Positions 41,683-53,219 of a DNA stretch of 64,000 bases are shown piece after piece (the stretch's first letter is position 1; each line of letters begins with the position of its first letter). Location of the stretch: positions 7,295,275 through 7,359,274 of the forward strand of contig OZ014418.1 of assembly GCA_963965975.1 (NCBI GenBank), in the 5' to 3' direction. The position numbers were made by a program, and so were the translations under genes. The notes under the pieces are model-generated. The model did no database searches. It was not told the origin of the DNA and worked only from the letters and a program-made list of their open reading frames with translations. The stretch comes from Xestospongia bergquistia. Its lineage: Eukaryota; Porifera; Demospongiae; Haplosclerida; Petrosiidae.

Positions 41683-44600
41683 ATGGCCTCTATAAGAACT
41701 CATCGACGAACCACATCTCTTCCCATTCCACCTGAAATTAATAGTGGAGAAAGTGATGGTGAAAATGAGAGTGTAGTCGATGAACAAAGAAGACCATCAG
41801 AAATATCCAATGACTCAGAGAGCATCATATCAGAATCAGACACAATGTCCACATACTTAGAAGTAAGTTATGACAGCACTAGCAATAATTGTAGTAAGTA
41901 GCTCAAGAGTGTTAATTATTTACTAATGAAGTTAGTACTCAGTAACCTTACATAGACCTGGTGGGGCAATAAGCAGACCTAGAAATGGCTGTACATATTA
42001 TAGCACTAAACAAGCTGCAGTCTAAAATGGGGTATTTGCAAAGGATGCTATTAATTTGTTAAATTGTTCTAACTACTACTATAGAAACAGAGATAGCAAA
42101 ATAAGTACATTTTAAAAATTAAGTTTAAATTTAGGAGACTAGTTAATTGTGTTATTGTGAGCTAGAAGCCTCAAAACATACTGTATTAAATACTGAAGCA
42201 TAGACTGCTTGTCCTCAACTTGTGTTTGGTCAATACACCCATTAGAAGGTACATTATTCCATTGACCTAAGTTGTAAGACAGCTTGTGGTATGTAATCTA
42301 CTCTAAGTAAGATATTTAAGACAACGAAACTTGCATTAGCTTGGCATTGCCTGAATGGCTGTTTGTCATTTGAGTTGAGTCATATTGTGAGTGTTGACTG
42401 TAAGGTGAGCTGGATTGTGTATCTACAAGACTATATCAAATGTATCACCTTGTTTTGGGTGAATAGCCGGGGAGAGGATATTAGTAGAAGGGATTTAGAG
42501 AAAGAAGGTCATAGTGTGTTTGACTACACAAGCAACTTGGCTTGTGACATAAAAATATTGACAGACAATCAAAAAATCAGTAACTATAAAAGTGTATGCT
42601 TAATTCAGCATTTATTTTGATGGAATCCTTTGTTTCTTGATTAGGTTCCTTCATTGCTTCATTCTCCTACTCTAAATCGCCGCTCTGTCTCCATCTTTAA
42701 CTTTGAAGAGCTCTTCTCACACAGTTGTCCACCTAGTAAGTGAACACTAGAGACTGATTTCGTGTGAATATTATTTTACTTGTTCATGCGGAGACAGTAA
42801 TCTTATACTATTAATGATGTGTTAAATAAATTCAAAGTTGTGGGAGATTATTCATGGCCAGACAGCTCAGCTGTAGGCCGATGGAGTAAATGGCCCCACA
42901 GAGACTGAAGGTTAAATACACTATTAGAGTAATTACAAACAGATAAAAGACAAATCAGCTTTGATTGCATTTATTTCTTTTTTTAAGGTCATAATCCTAG
43001 TCCACCATTGATGGAATCTGTAGTAGTGACTAAAATACAAAGGATTATTCATAGTGCATCTACTTCAAGTACTGAGTCATTACGAGAAGGTCAGTTAAAT
43101 GTACCTGATTACAAAATAATTAAATTATATCAACAAACTTGTCCTAACATCAATGGGAAGGAACCAAATTACTACTATAAACAATGATATAATCCCCTCT
43201 ATAAACAATTAAGGTGGATCATTAATCAGTTCTCTTTATTATTACAGATCAACGCATTATGGTTTTAAGAGAACTACTTCAAACGGAACAACGTTATATC
43301 ACTTCTCTGGAAATTCTTCTCTCAATTTTCTTACCAGCTCTCGAAAATATCATGGCTCCACGAGACGTTCGTCTCTTGTTTCCATGCCAACTTGAACCAC
43401 TTATTGCAATACATCAAGATTTGCTGACAAGATTAGAAGAGAGGATTGATGGCATTTCTCGATGGCATGGAATTGTTGGTGATGTATTTGGCAGACTCTG
43501 CTCAGATAAGGAGGTGATTAATAACCATTTACCATATTAAGTACTACCAATAGGAAGATATTTATCATTAAGTACAACACTGACATATGCATGTCCTTTT
43601 TACAAAGGAATTATAGAGCTTCCATGTCTCCATAACAGGATGATTTTATGTATATCCTAATGGCTTCATAATCTCAAAAGAGACAGTATTATTGCTACAG
43701 TGCATACTTTAAATACCAAAGACTAATATTCTAATAACATTGGCAAGATTTCAAGCTATTAGCTAGTAGGAACATTTATCAATACAATATAAGGTTCCTG
43801 TTTTATAGTAATAATACTTTGTTTTTAAACAAACTTGTTGTTATGTGCGGTCTACTGGTCATTTTGTCTAAGTGGTTAAATCATAATCTTGTGATATGTT
43901 ATAAACAAATTACTCCATTACACTTTGTGTATTATTCATAGGATGTGTGTGGTGTGTGCCAGCTGGTATTGCTTATATCATTACACTTCTTTGTTGTCTC
44001 TTAATCAATTTAGGGGGAGTTTGTTTCTCTATACAGTGCCTACATGAATGAATTCAAAATTGCTATGCAAACATTAGCACGCTATGAATACACTTCTCCA
44101 CTATTCTGCAAGATCACTAGTGTAAGTAAGAACAACGTATATAGAGTGTTAAAATAACATTTAACACTAGTGTGCTATGTAAGTATAAGCTGTACCTAAT
44201 ATCCTGTGATATTGTTAGCTTAGTCATTTCCACACTATACTGTACTGTTGAACTTTATATCACTACTGTCTAGACAGAGTACTGATGTTGTGTCTCTCAT
44301 TTAGAATTGCAGTCAACAACCTGATTGCGAGGGGCTTAGTTTAGCGGCATTTCTTCTGACGCCAGTCCAACGTCTACCTCGTTATGAGCTTTTATTAAAG
44401 GTAATTAAACACTAATGAAAGGAAGTTTAATTATTAAATGTTCTTTTAGCAATTACTGAAGCATACATCAGAAGATCATCCTGATTCCTATTACATTGAA
44501 GCTGCATTAAATACACTCCATGCAAATTTAATATTATTAGATCATTCAATACAATCTTGTCAATTTGCATGTACTGTGAATCAGTTTAAGGAAGATGGCC

Positions 44601-46112
44601 GAAATAAGAAGTAAGTTAATTCTCTATCTTCTCCTTTTCAAGTCTGACTGGTTCCTCTCCCCTCAGATCACAAAATAGACGTGGATCAGGTCAGAGACAC
44701 AGAAGAAGACATCAATCTTCTCGTTTTGCTCGTATAAAACGTCACTTTTCACAAACTAACATTGATGAATTATCATCTCCTAATGATTCTCCTCGGCTAC
44801 CAAGCAGAGAAACATACACACGACCTAAATCTGTACTTGAAAAGAGTAGTAGTTTTGCGAGGTCAGAGTCCAATCTTCTAGAAAAGGTACGTATCACTCC
44901 CTCTAATCTGTTTAAGATGTTTGATCCCCCCACATTTGGTAATATAATTAAACTATTGATGGTCCTACACACCATAGTTAAAAATAGCTTTATTATCACA
45001 TATCAGATTGCAATAATATGATTTCTAACTTTGTCATGCTTTGTTGATTACTGTCAGGTAAGTGGGAGTACACTTCCTACATATGCAATGTACTCATAAC
45101 TATCAGCTGTGACTTTGTGACTATTGCGTGTGTATCTATAGTTTACATTGCAATGTGTCATACTTCCATTTCTCTTACACTATAGACTGGTTTCCATGAC
45201 GACAATGAGAGCCAATCAAATTTGAGTGGACTAACTAATAGAGCGATTAGTTGCTCTGATATTCGTTTTTCAAATTTTGGTAATAATAAAATAAAAGAGA
45301 AATCATCGCTACAAGTGGAAGAGCAAAAAGACTTGGAAGAAGAAGAAGAAGAGGAAGAAGCTATACTTCTAACACCCAATATCTCCCACTCTCCATCAAT
45401 TATAAGTCATGATGACTCAACTACTGAAGTATCTGTAACACTCAATAGTCAAAGAACTTCAATGTATTCAACAAATTCCAGTAATTCAGGTAATACACAT
45501 ATTAACTATACTTACCATAATTATTAACTATAATTACCATAATTACTAACTATAATTACCATAATTATTAACTATAATTACCATAATTATTAACTATACT
45601 TACCATAATTATTAACTATACTATCATATCAACAGTACTTTAATATTAACACATGCCAGTGATAATTTTTACTAATATTTGTTATTTCCTTGACAGAATT
45701 TGACTCATTAGGTGGTACAACTGAAGATTATTCTTCATACAATGACAGTGGTAACTGCACTACATTAAAACCATTACAATCACTAGTTAGTACTAACAGT
45801 ACTGATAGTGGTTATCGAGAAGGACGCACTGAACAATCAACGCCTAAATCTCCCGCAAAACAAAAAAAGAAACATCCTTTATCGAGTGCTTTGAAAGTCT
45901 TTAGGAGATCTAGTTTAGGGGCAAGTTTAGGGTAAGTTTTTAGTATATTTATAAAGTCATTTATTATTGTATATTGTAGGAACTCACCCTTGACTCGACA
46001 GAAGCGATCTACAAGTATGGGACAAGTCAATAAAGTAGATATAAGTCAGCCAATGGACTTTAGACACATACAACATGGTTTTGCTGACAGACCTGTATCA
46101 ACTGTATTGTAA
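41683..46112 (+). CDS. Dbl-family RhoGEF (DH domain) with C-terminal CRIB-like motif and no PH domain
   Basis: Eleven exons: 41683-41862, 42645-42735, 42988-43089, 43248-43513, 44014-44121, 44305-44400, 44450-44610, 44667-44886, 45186-45489, 45697-45931 and 45980-46112. They total 1,896 nt, in frame, giving 631 aa. The DH domain covers residues about 126-325 (MVLRELLQTEQRYITSLEIL; LAAFLLTPVQRLPRYELLLK; the conserved QR-P-RYELLLK block is intact). No PH fold is recognisable after it; instead there is a Ser/Glu-rich region with basic patches (RRHQSSRFARIKRHFS; KQKKKHPLSSALKVFRR). The C terminus has ISQPMDFRHIQHG at residues 609-621, very close to the CRIB consensus I-S-x-P-x2-F-x-H-x2-H-V-G. 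DH domains exchange nucleotide on Rho, Rac or Cdc42, and CRIB motifs bind GTP-bound Cdc42 or Rac (family knowledge). I do not recognise an orthologue. Confidence 0.85.
45501..45620. repeat. 22-bp tandem repeat, RhoGEF intron
   Basis: Five and a half units of ATTAACTATAMTTACCATAATT occur, immediately downstream of a 5' splice site in the RhoGEF gene. Confidence 0.85.
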
Positions 46113-46677
46113 TATTAAAGTGTTGTGTATCATCTTAATGTATCTCTTATCTCTTCTCTATCTCCTTCAAATAACTTCTCTTAATAATCAAAGATTATCA
46201 ATTATTTCAAATCATCTCATGTACTTAATTTATTTTGTTATTATTTATTTACAGTTATATCATCATCTCTTGACATTGTTATATTCAATGAATACAATTA
46301 ACTATAACACGTCCATATTATCACCTGAGGGGTAGCTACAGTACATTCCACAAATTTGTCCCTATAGCAACATGTAGAAGTGACTTTACACACATACAAT
46401 GTTCACAGTTATAGTTGTACATGAGACATCTAGTCCCAAGAGAAATACATTTCAAATTAAATATTGTCATAATACAAATTATAAATAAAAAAATGTTGCC
46501 AAGCACAGATTCCCTTATACAAATTACATCATGGGAAAACTATTTTTAACTACAAATTGAGCATATTTCCCTTAATTCATTCCACTATAGCTACCTTTAC
46601 ATGTATATTTGGTTGCCATGGTAACATAATTGTACAGAATAATCGATGAACACTATATATATTATATCTTTAATTTA
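46113..46677. other. 565-bp tail-to-tail region RhoGEF / LSM1
   Basis: AT-rich sequence between two convergent stops. It must hold both 3' UTRs. A short open frame from about 46075 has no family resemblance and overlaps the RhoGEF end. No gene is supported. Confidence 0.6.
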
Positions 46678-47425
46678 TCAAAAGATATCTTCTGATATTT
46701 CCCTAGTAATAAATACTCCTTTTTGTCTGAGTAGCTCTTCTTTGCGTTCTTTTTCTTTTGATCGTCTTTCTAGTTCCATTCTTTGAGCTTCTAAAATATC
46801 TTTAATAGAAACTTTCTCTAATGTCATCTTACTCTCCAGATCTGAGTCCTACAATGGTATCAAATGGATGAATGATTTATTAAATGGACAACTGATTTAT
46901 CAAATGGACAGATAATTCATCAAATGAATAGAGAAATGGACAATATACTAAGTGAACAAATACAAATGGATCAATGTTATTAGAATAATGAATGCAGAAT
47001 GGACAGATAGTCACTCTTACAATTTCTCCACACAACATCATATTTTCTCCTCGTACTAAAAATATTCCACGTGGTATATCACCATATTGGTGTGCCACAT
47101 GAATACGTTCTATCGTATCTTGTAAGAGAAGATTAGCTACATAGATAACAATTACAATAAAATTAATAAAATTAATAATGTACCAAATTGATCAACACTT
47201 CGTAAGTAGCCAATTAATGTTTTTCCATCTCTAAGGACAACCAGAACTCGTTCTATAAGTGGATAAAGGATAATATTATGAATTATTCATAAATTTCTTA
47301 CTGTCTATTTCAGCAACAAGGCTAGCTGTTCCAGGAATATACATATTATCAAAGCTATCTTGAGGGCTAGTTTCTTCCTGTATATTGGCCTGCTGTTGTT
47401 GGTATTGATGTTGTTGTTGCTCCAT
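46678..47425 (-). CDS. LSM1: U6 snRNA-associated Sm-like protein LSM1
   Basis: Start MEQQQHQYQQQQAN at 47425. The Sm1 motif has VLVVLRDGKTLIGYLRSVDQFANLLLQ and the Sm2 motif has GIFLVRGENMMLCGEID. A basic C-terminal helix follows (ERRSKEKERKEELLRQK) and the protein ends REISEDIF. About 158 aa; human is 133, the excess being the Gln-rich N terminus. LSM1 is the cytoplasm-specific subunit of the LSM1-7 ring that promotes decapping of deadenylated mRNA (family knowledge). The start codon is only 46 bp from that of DNAJC17. Confidence 0.95.
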
Positions 47426-47471
47426 GCTTAGGGGGTAAGTCTAGAGGGTGTGGCTATAGTACTAACTGATC
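47426..47471. promoter_or_regulatory. 46-bp bidirectional promoter LSM1 / DNAJC17
   Basis: This is the shortest divergent gap in the window. GGGTGTGGCT (47446-47455) is its most conspicuous word. No TATA box is visible. Confidence 0.6.
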
Positions 47472-48839
47472 ATGGCTGATGCATTAGTGAAAGAATTAGG
47501 CGTTGAAGATCTTTACGGATTTCTTAATGTGTCAAGTACTGCTACTGAGAAGGAGGCATGTTAATAACATCATTGGTTCTATACTATCTTGTTCCCTTAG
47601 ATCACTAGGGCATATCGTAAACAAGCTCTCAAGTACCATCCCGATAAGAATCCTGATGATGCTACAGCTGGTTAGTATATAAAATGCTCATTGCTTTACG
47701 CTTTATCTCTTTAATTTTCAGTGGCCATGTTTCAGAAGCTATCACGTATTTATAATGTATTATTAGACCCAGCTGCTAAGGTAAGTTGTAATTAATTAGT
47801 AGGGTTTTACTCATTGTTTATATAATACTTTTAGGCAGCATATGATAAGTGGTTGAAAACTCGAGAAATGGTAAAGAAAAGAAATGAAGAATTGACTACA
47901 AAAAGACGGAAAATGAAAGAAAGTAAACTTTATTTTATTATAATGCTATTAAATACATGTAGATTACTTGTATTTATGTTTTATTAATCATTGAAATTTC
48001 CTCATACTGTCTGATCTTTTAGCATTAGAGAGTAGAGAAAGTGAACATTATGCAACAGTTGCTGCTGAGCTAGAGGCGCAAAGACTCATGAAAAGAGAGG
48101 TCACACACCAGACAATGTCCTACTTGTAATCCTCTCTTTAGATTGAGCGCCTTCGAGAACTTGGACAAGAAATGATTCAAAAACAAGAAGAGCTTCTTCG
48201 ACAAACACTGCATTCAGCACAAGAGGGTCAGTAGTTGGTATAGTAACAAGTTGCCATAGTAACTATTGTTACTACTTTAGAAGAAGCAGTAATACAAGTT
48301 ATTTGGAAGGAGGGCTCTTATACTCGTCAAGATCTTTGGGACATATATTCAAAGGTATCAATGTAACCACTATCTATTAATATATCATACTTTATAGTAT
48401 GGATCTGTTGAGCAAGTACTCCCTTCAAAGAAAAAGAACAAAGCGTTGATATCATTTTCAAGAGTCAATGATGCTGTGAGTGTAGAACCATTATTTTTGA
48501 AGTTTTATATTACTTTTAGGTGAAGGCTATTGAAGATTTAAATGGCAGTTCATTTCAAATATCATGGATATCTGGAGAGCCTGTACCACTAGTCTACGAA
48601 AAAACAGACCAAAGACAAAAGGTATTTTGATATTATCATAAATGATATTACATTTATTATTTAAGAAGGAGTCTTCTCATGGAGGAGCAATGTCCTATTT
48701 TGAAGAGACAAGAAAACGTCCTAGCAGTGTTAGAGATACTGAGAGAGCATGTGAACTTGATATAGAAAATTATGAGAGTACTGTTCTGGAGAGATTACGT
48801 CAAGCACAACAAAGAAAAACATCTGATATAAAAACATAA
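47472..48839 (+). CDS. DNAJC17: DNAJC17, J-domain plus RRM splicing-associated protein
   Basis: MADALVKELGVEDLYGFLNV starts at 47472. The J domain contains YHPDKNPDD (HPD present). A long basic coiled-coil helix follows (KKRNEELTTKRRKMKE ... LRELGQEMIQKQEELLR). The RRM has VIQVIWKEGSYTRQDLWDIY and KALISFSRVNDAVKAIEDL. The C terminus includes SYFEETRKRPSSVRDTE and YESTVLERLRQAQQRK, conserved features of DNAJC17. About 290 aa (human 304). The first intron (47556-47600) uses a GC-AG pair: only a GAG|GCATGT donor keeps the frame into ITRAYRKQALKYHPD. The protein acts in the nucleus with spliceosomal components (family knowledge). Confidence 0.94.
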
Positions 48840-48958
48840 TGACTGACATATTTTAAATCTCATTACTACAATCTTTGTTCTGATAAAGCAATTTCCTGAG
48901 AGTATAAATTTTGCCTACAATAAGGTTGGGTGGAGCTAAATAAACAAATTGTTCCACG

Positions 48959-50041
48959 ATGGAGTTTTGGCTAGCACTGCTATTATTCTCGTCTCTTTTT
49001 TATAAAGGATATTCATGTAGTTGTATCTCTGGTTACCAGTCTATTACTCGCGCACAGACTATCTGTAGTAACTACTTTAACAGCCCAAATGTCTACAAAG
49101 CTACAGTTGAAGTAGCTTATTGTAAGTGTTTACCAGATCTTCAACAGCGAGAGCAGTTCTCTTGTATCAAGTTTTGGAAACGAGGAGAAGAGATAGTTGG
49201 TGCGGCTCAGAGTAGCTACATTTGTGATAACAATACATACAACAGTCTTGGGTCTTCATATTCTAAATGCAGTAATGTTATTTCAAGTGCAACTAACATG
49301 GATGCTGGTATGTACCTTGTATCTAAAACTGTAAGATTATATGACTGTAGTACATCTCTATTATATCTTCTATTCCAATACTTTCAAATATACAGACTTA
49401 TACTTCTATTCTAGTACATAGTATGAACATAGCCACTAGCTAAACTGCAGGGAGGGGCTGGTTACTACCATTATATTTAATCACTTATTCCCTAGCTGCT
49501 GTTAATGTAAGCGAGAGGACAACACCAGTAATAAATGTCAGTTGCAGAGGAAATTCTGACTACAGTACAGGAGAGGGATGTGATTTAACTATTCAACCTT
49601 GTTACTATACAGTTAGTATTGATGAAGTATATCGAGGACTCTACAAGGTTAACAGCTAAAGTAATGCAATTAGAATATTGTCACAATTTAATTTGTAGGC
49701 TGTGAGCTAAAACAATTTAAAGCTACTGTACTAGTAATGATTAATAGTTGTTGTGTTTTCCTTAGGTTGGTCAAAGTCTCAATGTATCTGGTCCTGATGT
49801 CCTGACATCTTGTGGTCAGTATGGTCGTGTACTAACAGTAGGACAGTCCTATATTGCTGGTATAGGTGGAGCTTGTTATCCTATAAATTCATGGGCTATC
49901 TCATCAAGTTTCTCTACTGATGAGTTTAGACTATTGGCAGAATTACAAAATGGTTCAATGACATGTAATTCTAGTACTAGACTCTACATATATATTCCAC
50001 TGCTGTTTATTGCACTGTTTATTGTCATTACAATGTTGTAA
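48959..50041 (+). CDS. secreted, probably GPI- or membrane-anchored NTR/TIMP-like protein
   Basis: MEFWLALLLFSSLFYKGYS is a signal peptide. Predicted cleavage would expose CSC at or near the new N terminus, as in TIMPs (C-x-C). Next come TICSN...VYKATVEV, VYRGLYKVGQSLNVSGPDVLTSCG and RVLTVGQSYIAGIGGACYP. This is the VCG...L..G..YLIAG pattern of NTR/TIMP OB-folds. A Cys-rich insertion (CKCLPDLQQREQFSC) is not typical. The C terminus is a hydrophobic stretch with nothing after it (STRLYIYIPLLFIALFIV...), typical of a GPI-attachment signal or tail anchor. TIMP-type NTR domains inhibit metalloproteases through the N-terminal Cys. Inhibition here is inference only. About 260 aa, three exons. Confidence 0.65.
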
Positions 50042-50522
50042 TCACATAAAGTACTATATATTTTAATACTGAACTTATAAAAATAACTATGACATCATAA
50101 CTAATGAATATTCAAGTTTTTAAATTCATTTGAGCTGATTCAACAATCTTGTAAGAGTTCTTCTCTAAGTCCTAGCTACTATCATAGTAAGTTTGTCTAT
50201 TAATTTCTATTATCTTTAGTATTACTAGTTAATCATTGTTAAGGTTTCTTATAAAGAGGACACACTTATTATATGATGTCATAGCTATGAGATATATCCC
50301 ATTAGATCACTGAAAAACATCATATAACATGCTATAGTTGTATTTGACTCTCATTATTGACTGATAGTAATTTGTAGAGAAGTCTGGGACATAATTAATG
50401 ACACTTAGAAATCGTTGTATGCAAGTCACTAACAATGCCACACCCCCTTTATATATCTGTTCTCCTGTTATTAGATTGTTATTGATTAACCTCTGTAATA
50501 AACATCACCTTATTTGGAGTTA
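50042..50522. other. 481-bp intergenic, no gene seen
   Basis: AT-rich spacer between the NTR-like gene and the Ubl-RBR cluster, with one CCACACCCCC word near 50447. Presumably it contains the 3' UTR of one gene and the promoter of the other. Confidence 0.5.
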
Positions 50523-51309
50523 ATGGCTTGGACTGTTTTTGTTAAAGGCATTGAAGGAGGGACGTACACAATTATATTACAGCAACCACCAGAGGTAGAT
50601 AGTATTATTATATGTAATAATATTAGGTCATTCACTACATATTATTATCTATTATATTATACAGAATGTTACAATAAAATATCTTAAACAACAAATCAAG
50701 GCTAAATGTGGCATTAAAGTAGACCAACAACGGCTCATATATGCAGGACAAGAATTAAGGGATGGTGATACAATAGCTGATTACCCTTCGATCAGACACA
50801 ATTCGACTTTGTACTTAGTATTACGACTTCCAGGTGGAGCAATACGTCCACCACCTCCAGGAATAGCTCCAGTACAACAACCCTGTTTAAGATGCAACAT
50901 ATCTCCTTCCTTGTCCCTTCCTTGTAATGACACATATTGTGCTACTTGCATATTTCAACATGCTACAGAGGAGACAACAGATAACGATAAATTAAAGCCT
51001 CATATTCAATGCCCTACATGTAATGCTACATGGAACATTGATGTTATAAAGAGATATACCGGAGCTAGTCCAGACGAAGTGAATGATTTAGCCACAAGGC
51101 TATCTGAGAATACTATAAGATCAAGTGATACGATCTTTGTTTGTCCAGCTTGTGGTACTAATTGTGAAAGAGATGTGAGAGTTACTCGTGTACATTGTAT
51201 TATGTGTAAAAAAGGCAAGCGTCCAGCTGATTATTGTTGGAATTGTAATCAAAGTTGGGTCAATCAACGTAGCACGACCAACTGTGGTAATGATAAATGC
51301 AGACATTAA
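50523..51309 (+). CDS. Ubl-RBR cluster copy 1: Ubl + RING1-like + IBR, lacking RING2
   Basis: Exons 50523-50594 and 50665-51309 give 238 aa. A ubiquitin-like domain (VKYLKQ-like core [20 protein letters not shown], then [20 protein letters not shown]) is followed by a RING1-like C-x2-C...CNDTYCATC...CPTC segment. IBR-type cysteines follow (VCPAC, CIMC, YCWNC, CGNDKC). The ORF then stops at CRH. The catalytic RING2 (Rcat) found in copy 3 is absent, and the RING1 C-x-H Zn ligand is C-x-D here. Without Rcat it cannot form the Cys-ubiquitin intermediate typical of RBR ligases (family knowledge). A regulatory or decoy role is inference. Confidence 0.8.
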
Positions 51310-51658
51310 AGGAACACAATTTATATATTTTGTTAATAAACAATAATTTCACTTAGTTATTTGATATTGTTTGTGTAAATTATTGAACATGTCATAATGA
51401 TGTCATAATAATAGGCCAATAGAGGAAGAGTTCCTGTCTCTGACAGCTAAACCTGCTAAGTCAGAACTGATAGCACACTTACTCTAGTGTTGGTTGATAT
51501 AGCATTAACTGCTGAGTAATTGTATTAGTGTAAACATAATGACACTAGAAGGGAATGACCAAGGGAATTTACCAAATGTTGAGTTGTACATCTCTGAGAC
51601 TATTTAAGTGCTGTAGATCAAATGTTTTGTTAAATAATATTTTAGTGTTTTGCAAAAT
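51310..51658. other. 349-bp spacer in the Ubl-RBR cluster
   Basis: No coding similarity is seen between copy 1 and copy 2. It presumably holds copy 1's 3' UTR and copy 2's promoter. Confidence 0.5.
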
Positions 51659-52599
51659 ATGTCAAAGCCGTGGCAAGTTTTTGTTAGTAATGGTGATAGT
51701 GGGAAATCATATCGTATCCTGTTAAAGAAGCCTCCTGAGGCAAGTCTTTTAACTAATTCAAATTAGTGGTATGTCTGTCTTTTAGGATGTTACTGTCGAG
51801 CAGTTCAAGAAATTAGTTAAAGAGAAGAGTGGATATGAACCAAATGAACAGAGATTGATATATGGTGGTGAACCAATGGAAGATAGAAAGACACTCGCTG
51901 ACTATCCTCGTCTAAAAGATAAATCAACTGTAAATCTTACATTCCGTTTAGATGGAGGCGAGTGTAATATCTGTTATAATGATCTTTCCATTACATTGCC
52001 ATGTAAACATAATTACTGTGTTGATTGCCTTATAAGGCAAGTTAAAACAAGTACTATTACTGAAGAAAGACCCTCTTTTAAATGCTACGGAGACAAGTGT
52101 AAATCTCATTGGGATCTTCGAATACTTGGAAAAATCAACGATCAGTGATGCTAATTTCAACATGATCTGTATAGAAATATCTAAAGCAAAAATTCGTCAA
52201 GATCCTCTTGTTGCTGAATGTCCTGGATGTTATGGATTGTGTGAGCGAATTCACACATCACAACCACGAACACGATGTCGTACCTGTCACAGTGAGGGTA
52301 AAAAGGATTTCTGTTGGGAATGTAAAAATCCATGGGAAACGAGTAATAATAGTTACTGTGGTAATGATGCTTGTAAAAAGGCTTGGATAAATTATGAATT
52401 AAGTTCAGCGACACTTAAGAAGGCCTCATGTGGTAATGAGATACGTTCAATTCGTATGTGTCCTCAATGTCGTACAATTATTGAACACATAGAAAGATGT
52501 CGAAACATGACATGTAAGTGTGGAATAACATTTTGTTTTCGTTGCTTGAAGCAAAGTTGTTCAGGTAACTGTTCTTTATCACCTGTACAGACTGTTTGA
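51659..52599 (+). pseudogene. Ubl-RBR cluster copy 2, frameshifted between RING1 and IBR
   Basis: Exon 1 is 51659-51739 (MSKPWQVFVSN...KKPPE), joined by a GC-AG intron (GAG|GCAAGT) to an exon from 51786. The Ubl and RING1 (CNICYNDLSITLPCKHNYC) frame ends at GKINDQ-stop near 52148. The IBR and RING2 part continues in the next frame (ISDANFNMICIEI ... CPGC ... FCWEC ... MCPQCRTIIEHIERCRNMTC). Compared with copy 3 (LGNIDNLTDIDFN), one net extra base or two missing bases near 52127-52140 explain the shift. The downstream half is otherwise well preserved and ends at 52599. So this is either a very young pseudogene, two separate short products, or an assembly error. Confidence 0.65.
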
Positions 52600-52710
52600 A
52601 TTATTGTCAATAATGAGAGAACTTGATATCAATTTTTTGTGACTTGTTGTATTGTAATTTTTAAAGTGTTTTGTTTACTTCTCAATTTTTTACATTTATT
52701 TTAATGATTA

Positions 52711-53005
52711 GCTAATTACCCTTCAAACACAATTCAACTTTGTAGTTAGTACTACGACTTCTAGTTGGAGCAATACATCCAATACCTTTAGGAATATCTC
52801 CAGTACAACAACCCTGTTTAAGATGTAACATATCTCCTTCCTTGTAACGACACATACTGTCTACTTGTGCATTTCAACATGTTATGGAGGAGACAACAGA
52901 TAATAATAAGTTAAATATTTAATGTCCTACATACATGGAACATATAATGTTATAAAGAGATATACTGGAGCTGATCCAGAGAAGTGAATGAATTAGCCAC
53001 AAGGT
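52711..53005 (+). pseudogene. decayed fragment of a fourth Ubl-RBR copy, closest to copy 1
   Basis: From GCTAATTACCCTTC onward this stretch aligns base for base with copy 1 from about 50776 to 51090 (end of Ubl through RING1), with substitutions and several small indels and stops. It lacks the Ubl start and the IBR. It shows that at least four units once existed in this cluster. Confidence 0.85.
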
Positions 53006-53167
53006 TAATATGTTTCCATCCATTCATCTTCTTCAATAGAATCATTTGATGTTTATAAAAGAATCATTATTTCTGACTGAGACATTTTTAAAACTTATTT
53101 TTATCACACTGTTTGTACTGTAACGTCTTAATATAGGTAGTTGTTATAAACCTCACTAAAGTCTAAA

Positions 53168-53179
53168 CGCGCATGCGTA
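53168..53179. promoter_or_regulatory. NRF1-like palindrome upstream of Ubl-RBR copy 3
   Basis: CGCGCATGCGTA matches the NRF1 consensus YGCGCAYGCGCR at all but one position. It lies 41 bp before the copy 3 ATG. The same core occurs in the PAP/myosin promoter. Confidence 0.45.
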
Positions 53180-53219
53180 GTATTGTTCGGTGTTACGTGG
53201 GGCGTAAAGACATAAGATA

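Noticed and set aside
42363-42620. 85-codon frame inside the first RhoGEF intron
   Set aside because: It lacks any recognisable domain, and including it would break the frame into VPSLLHSP of the next exon.
46075-46335. 86-codon Leu/Tyr-rich frame after the RhoGEF
   Set aside because: It overlaps the RhoGEF end in another frame, sits in AT-rich 3' sequence and resembles no family.
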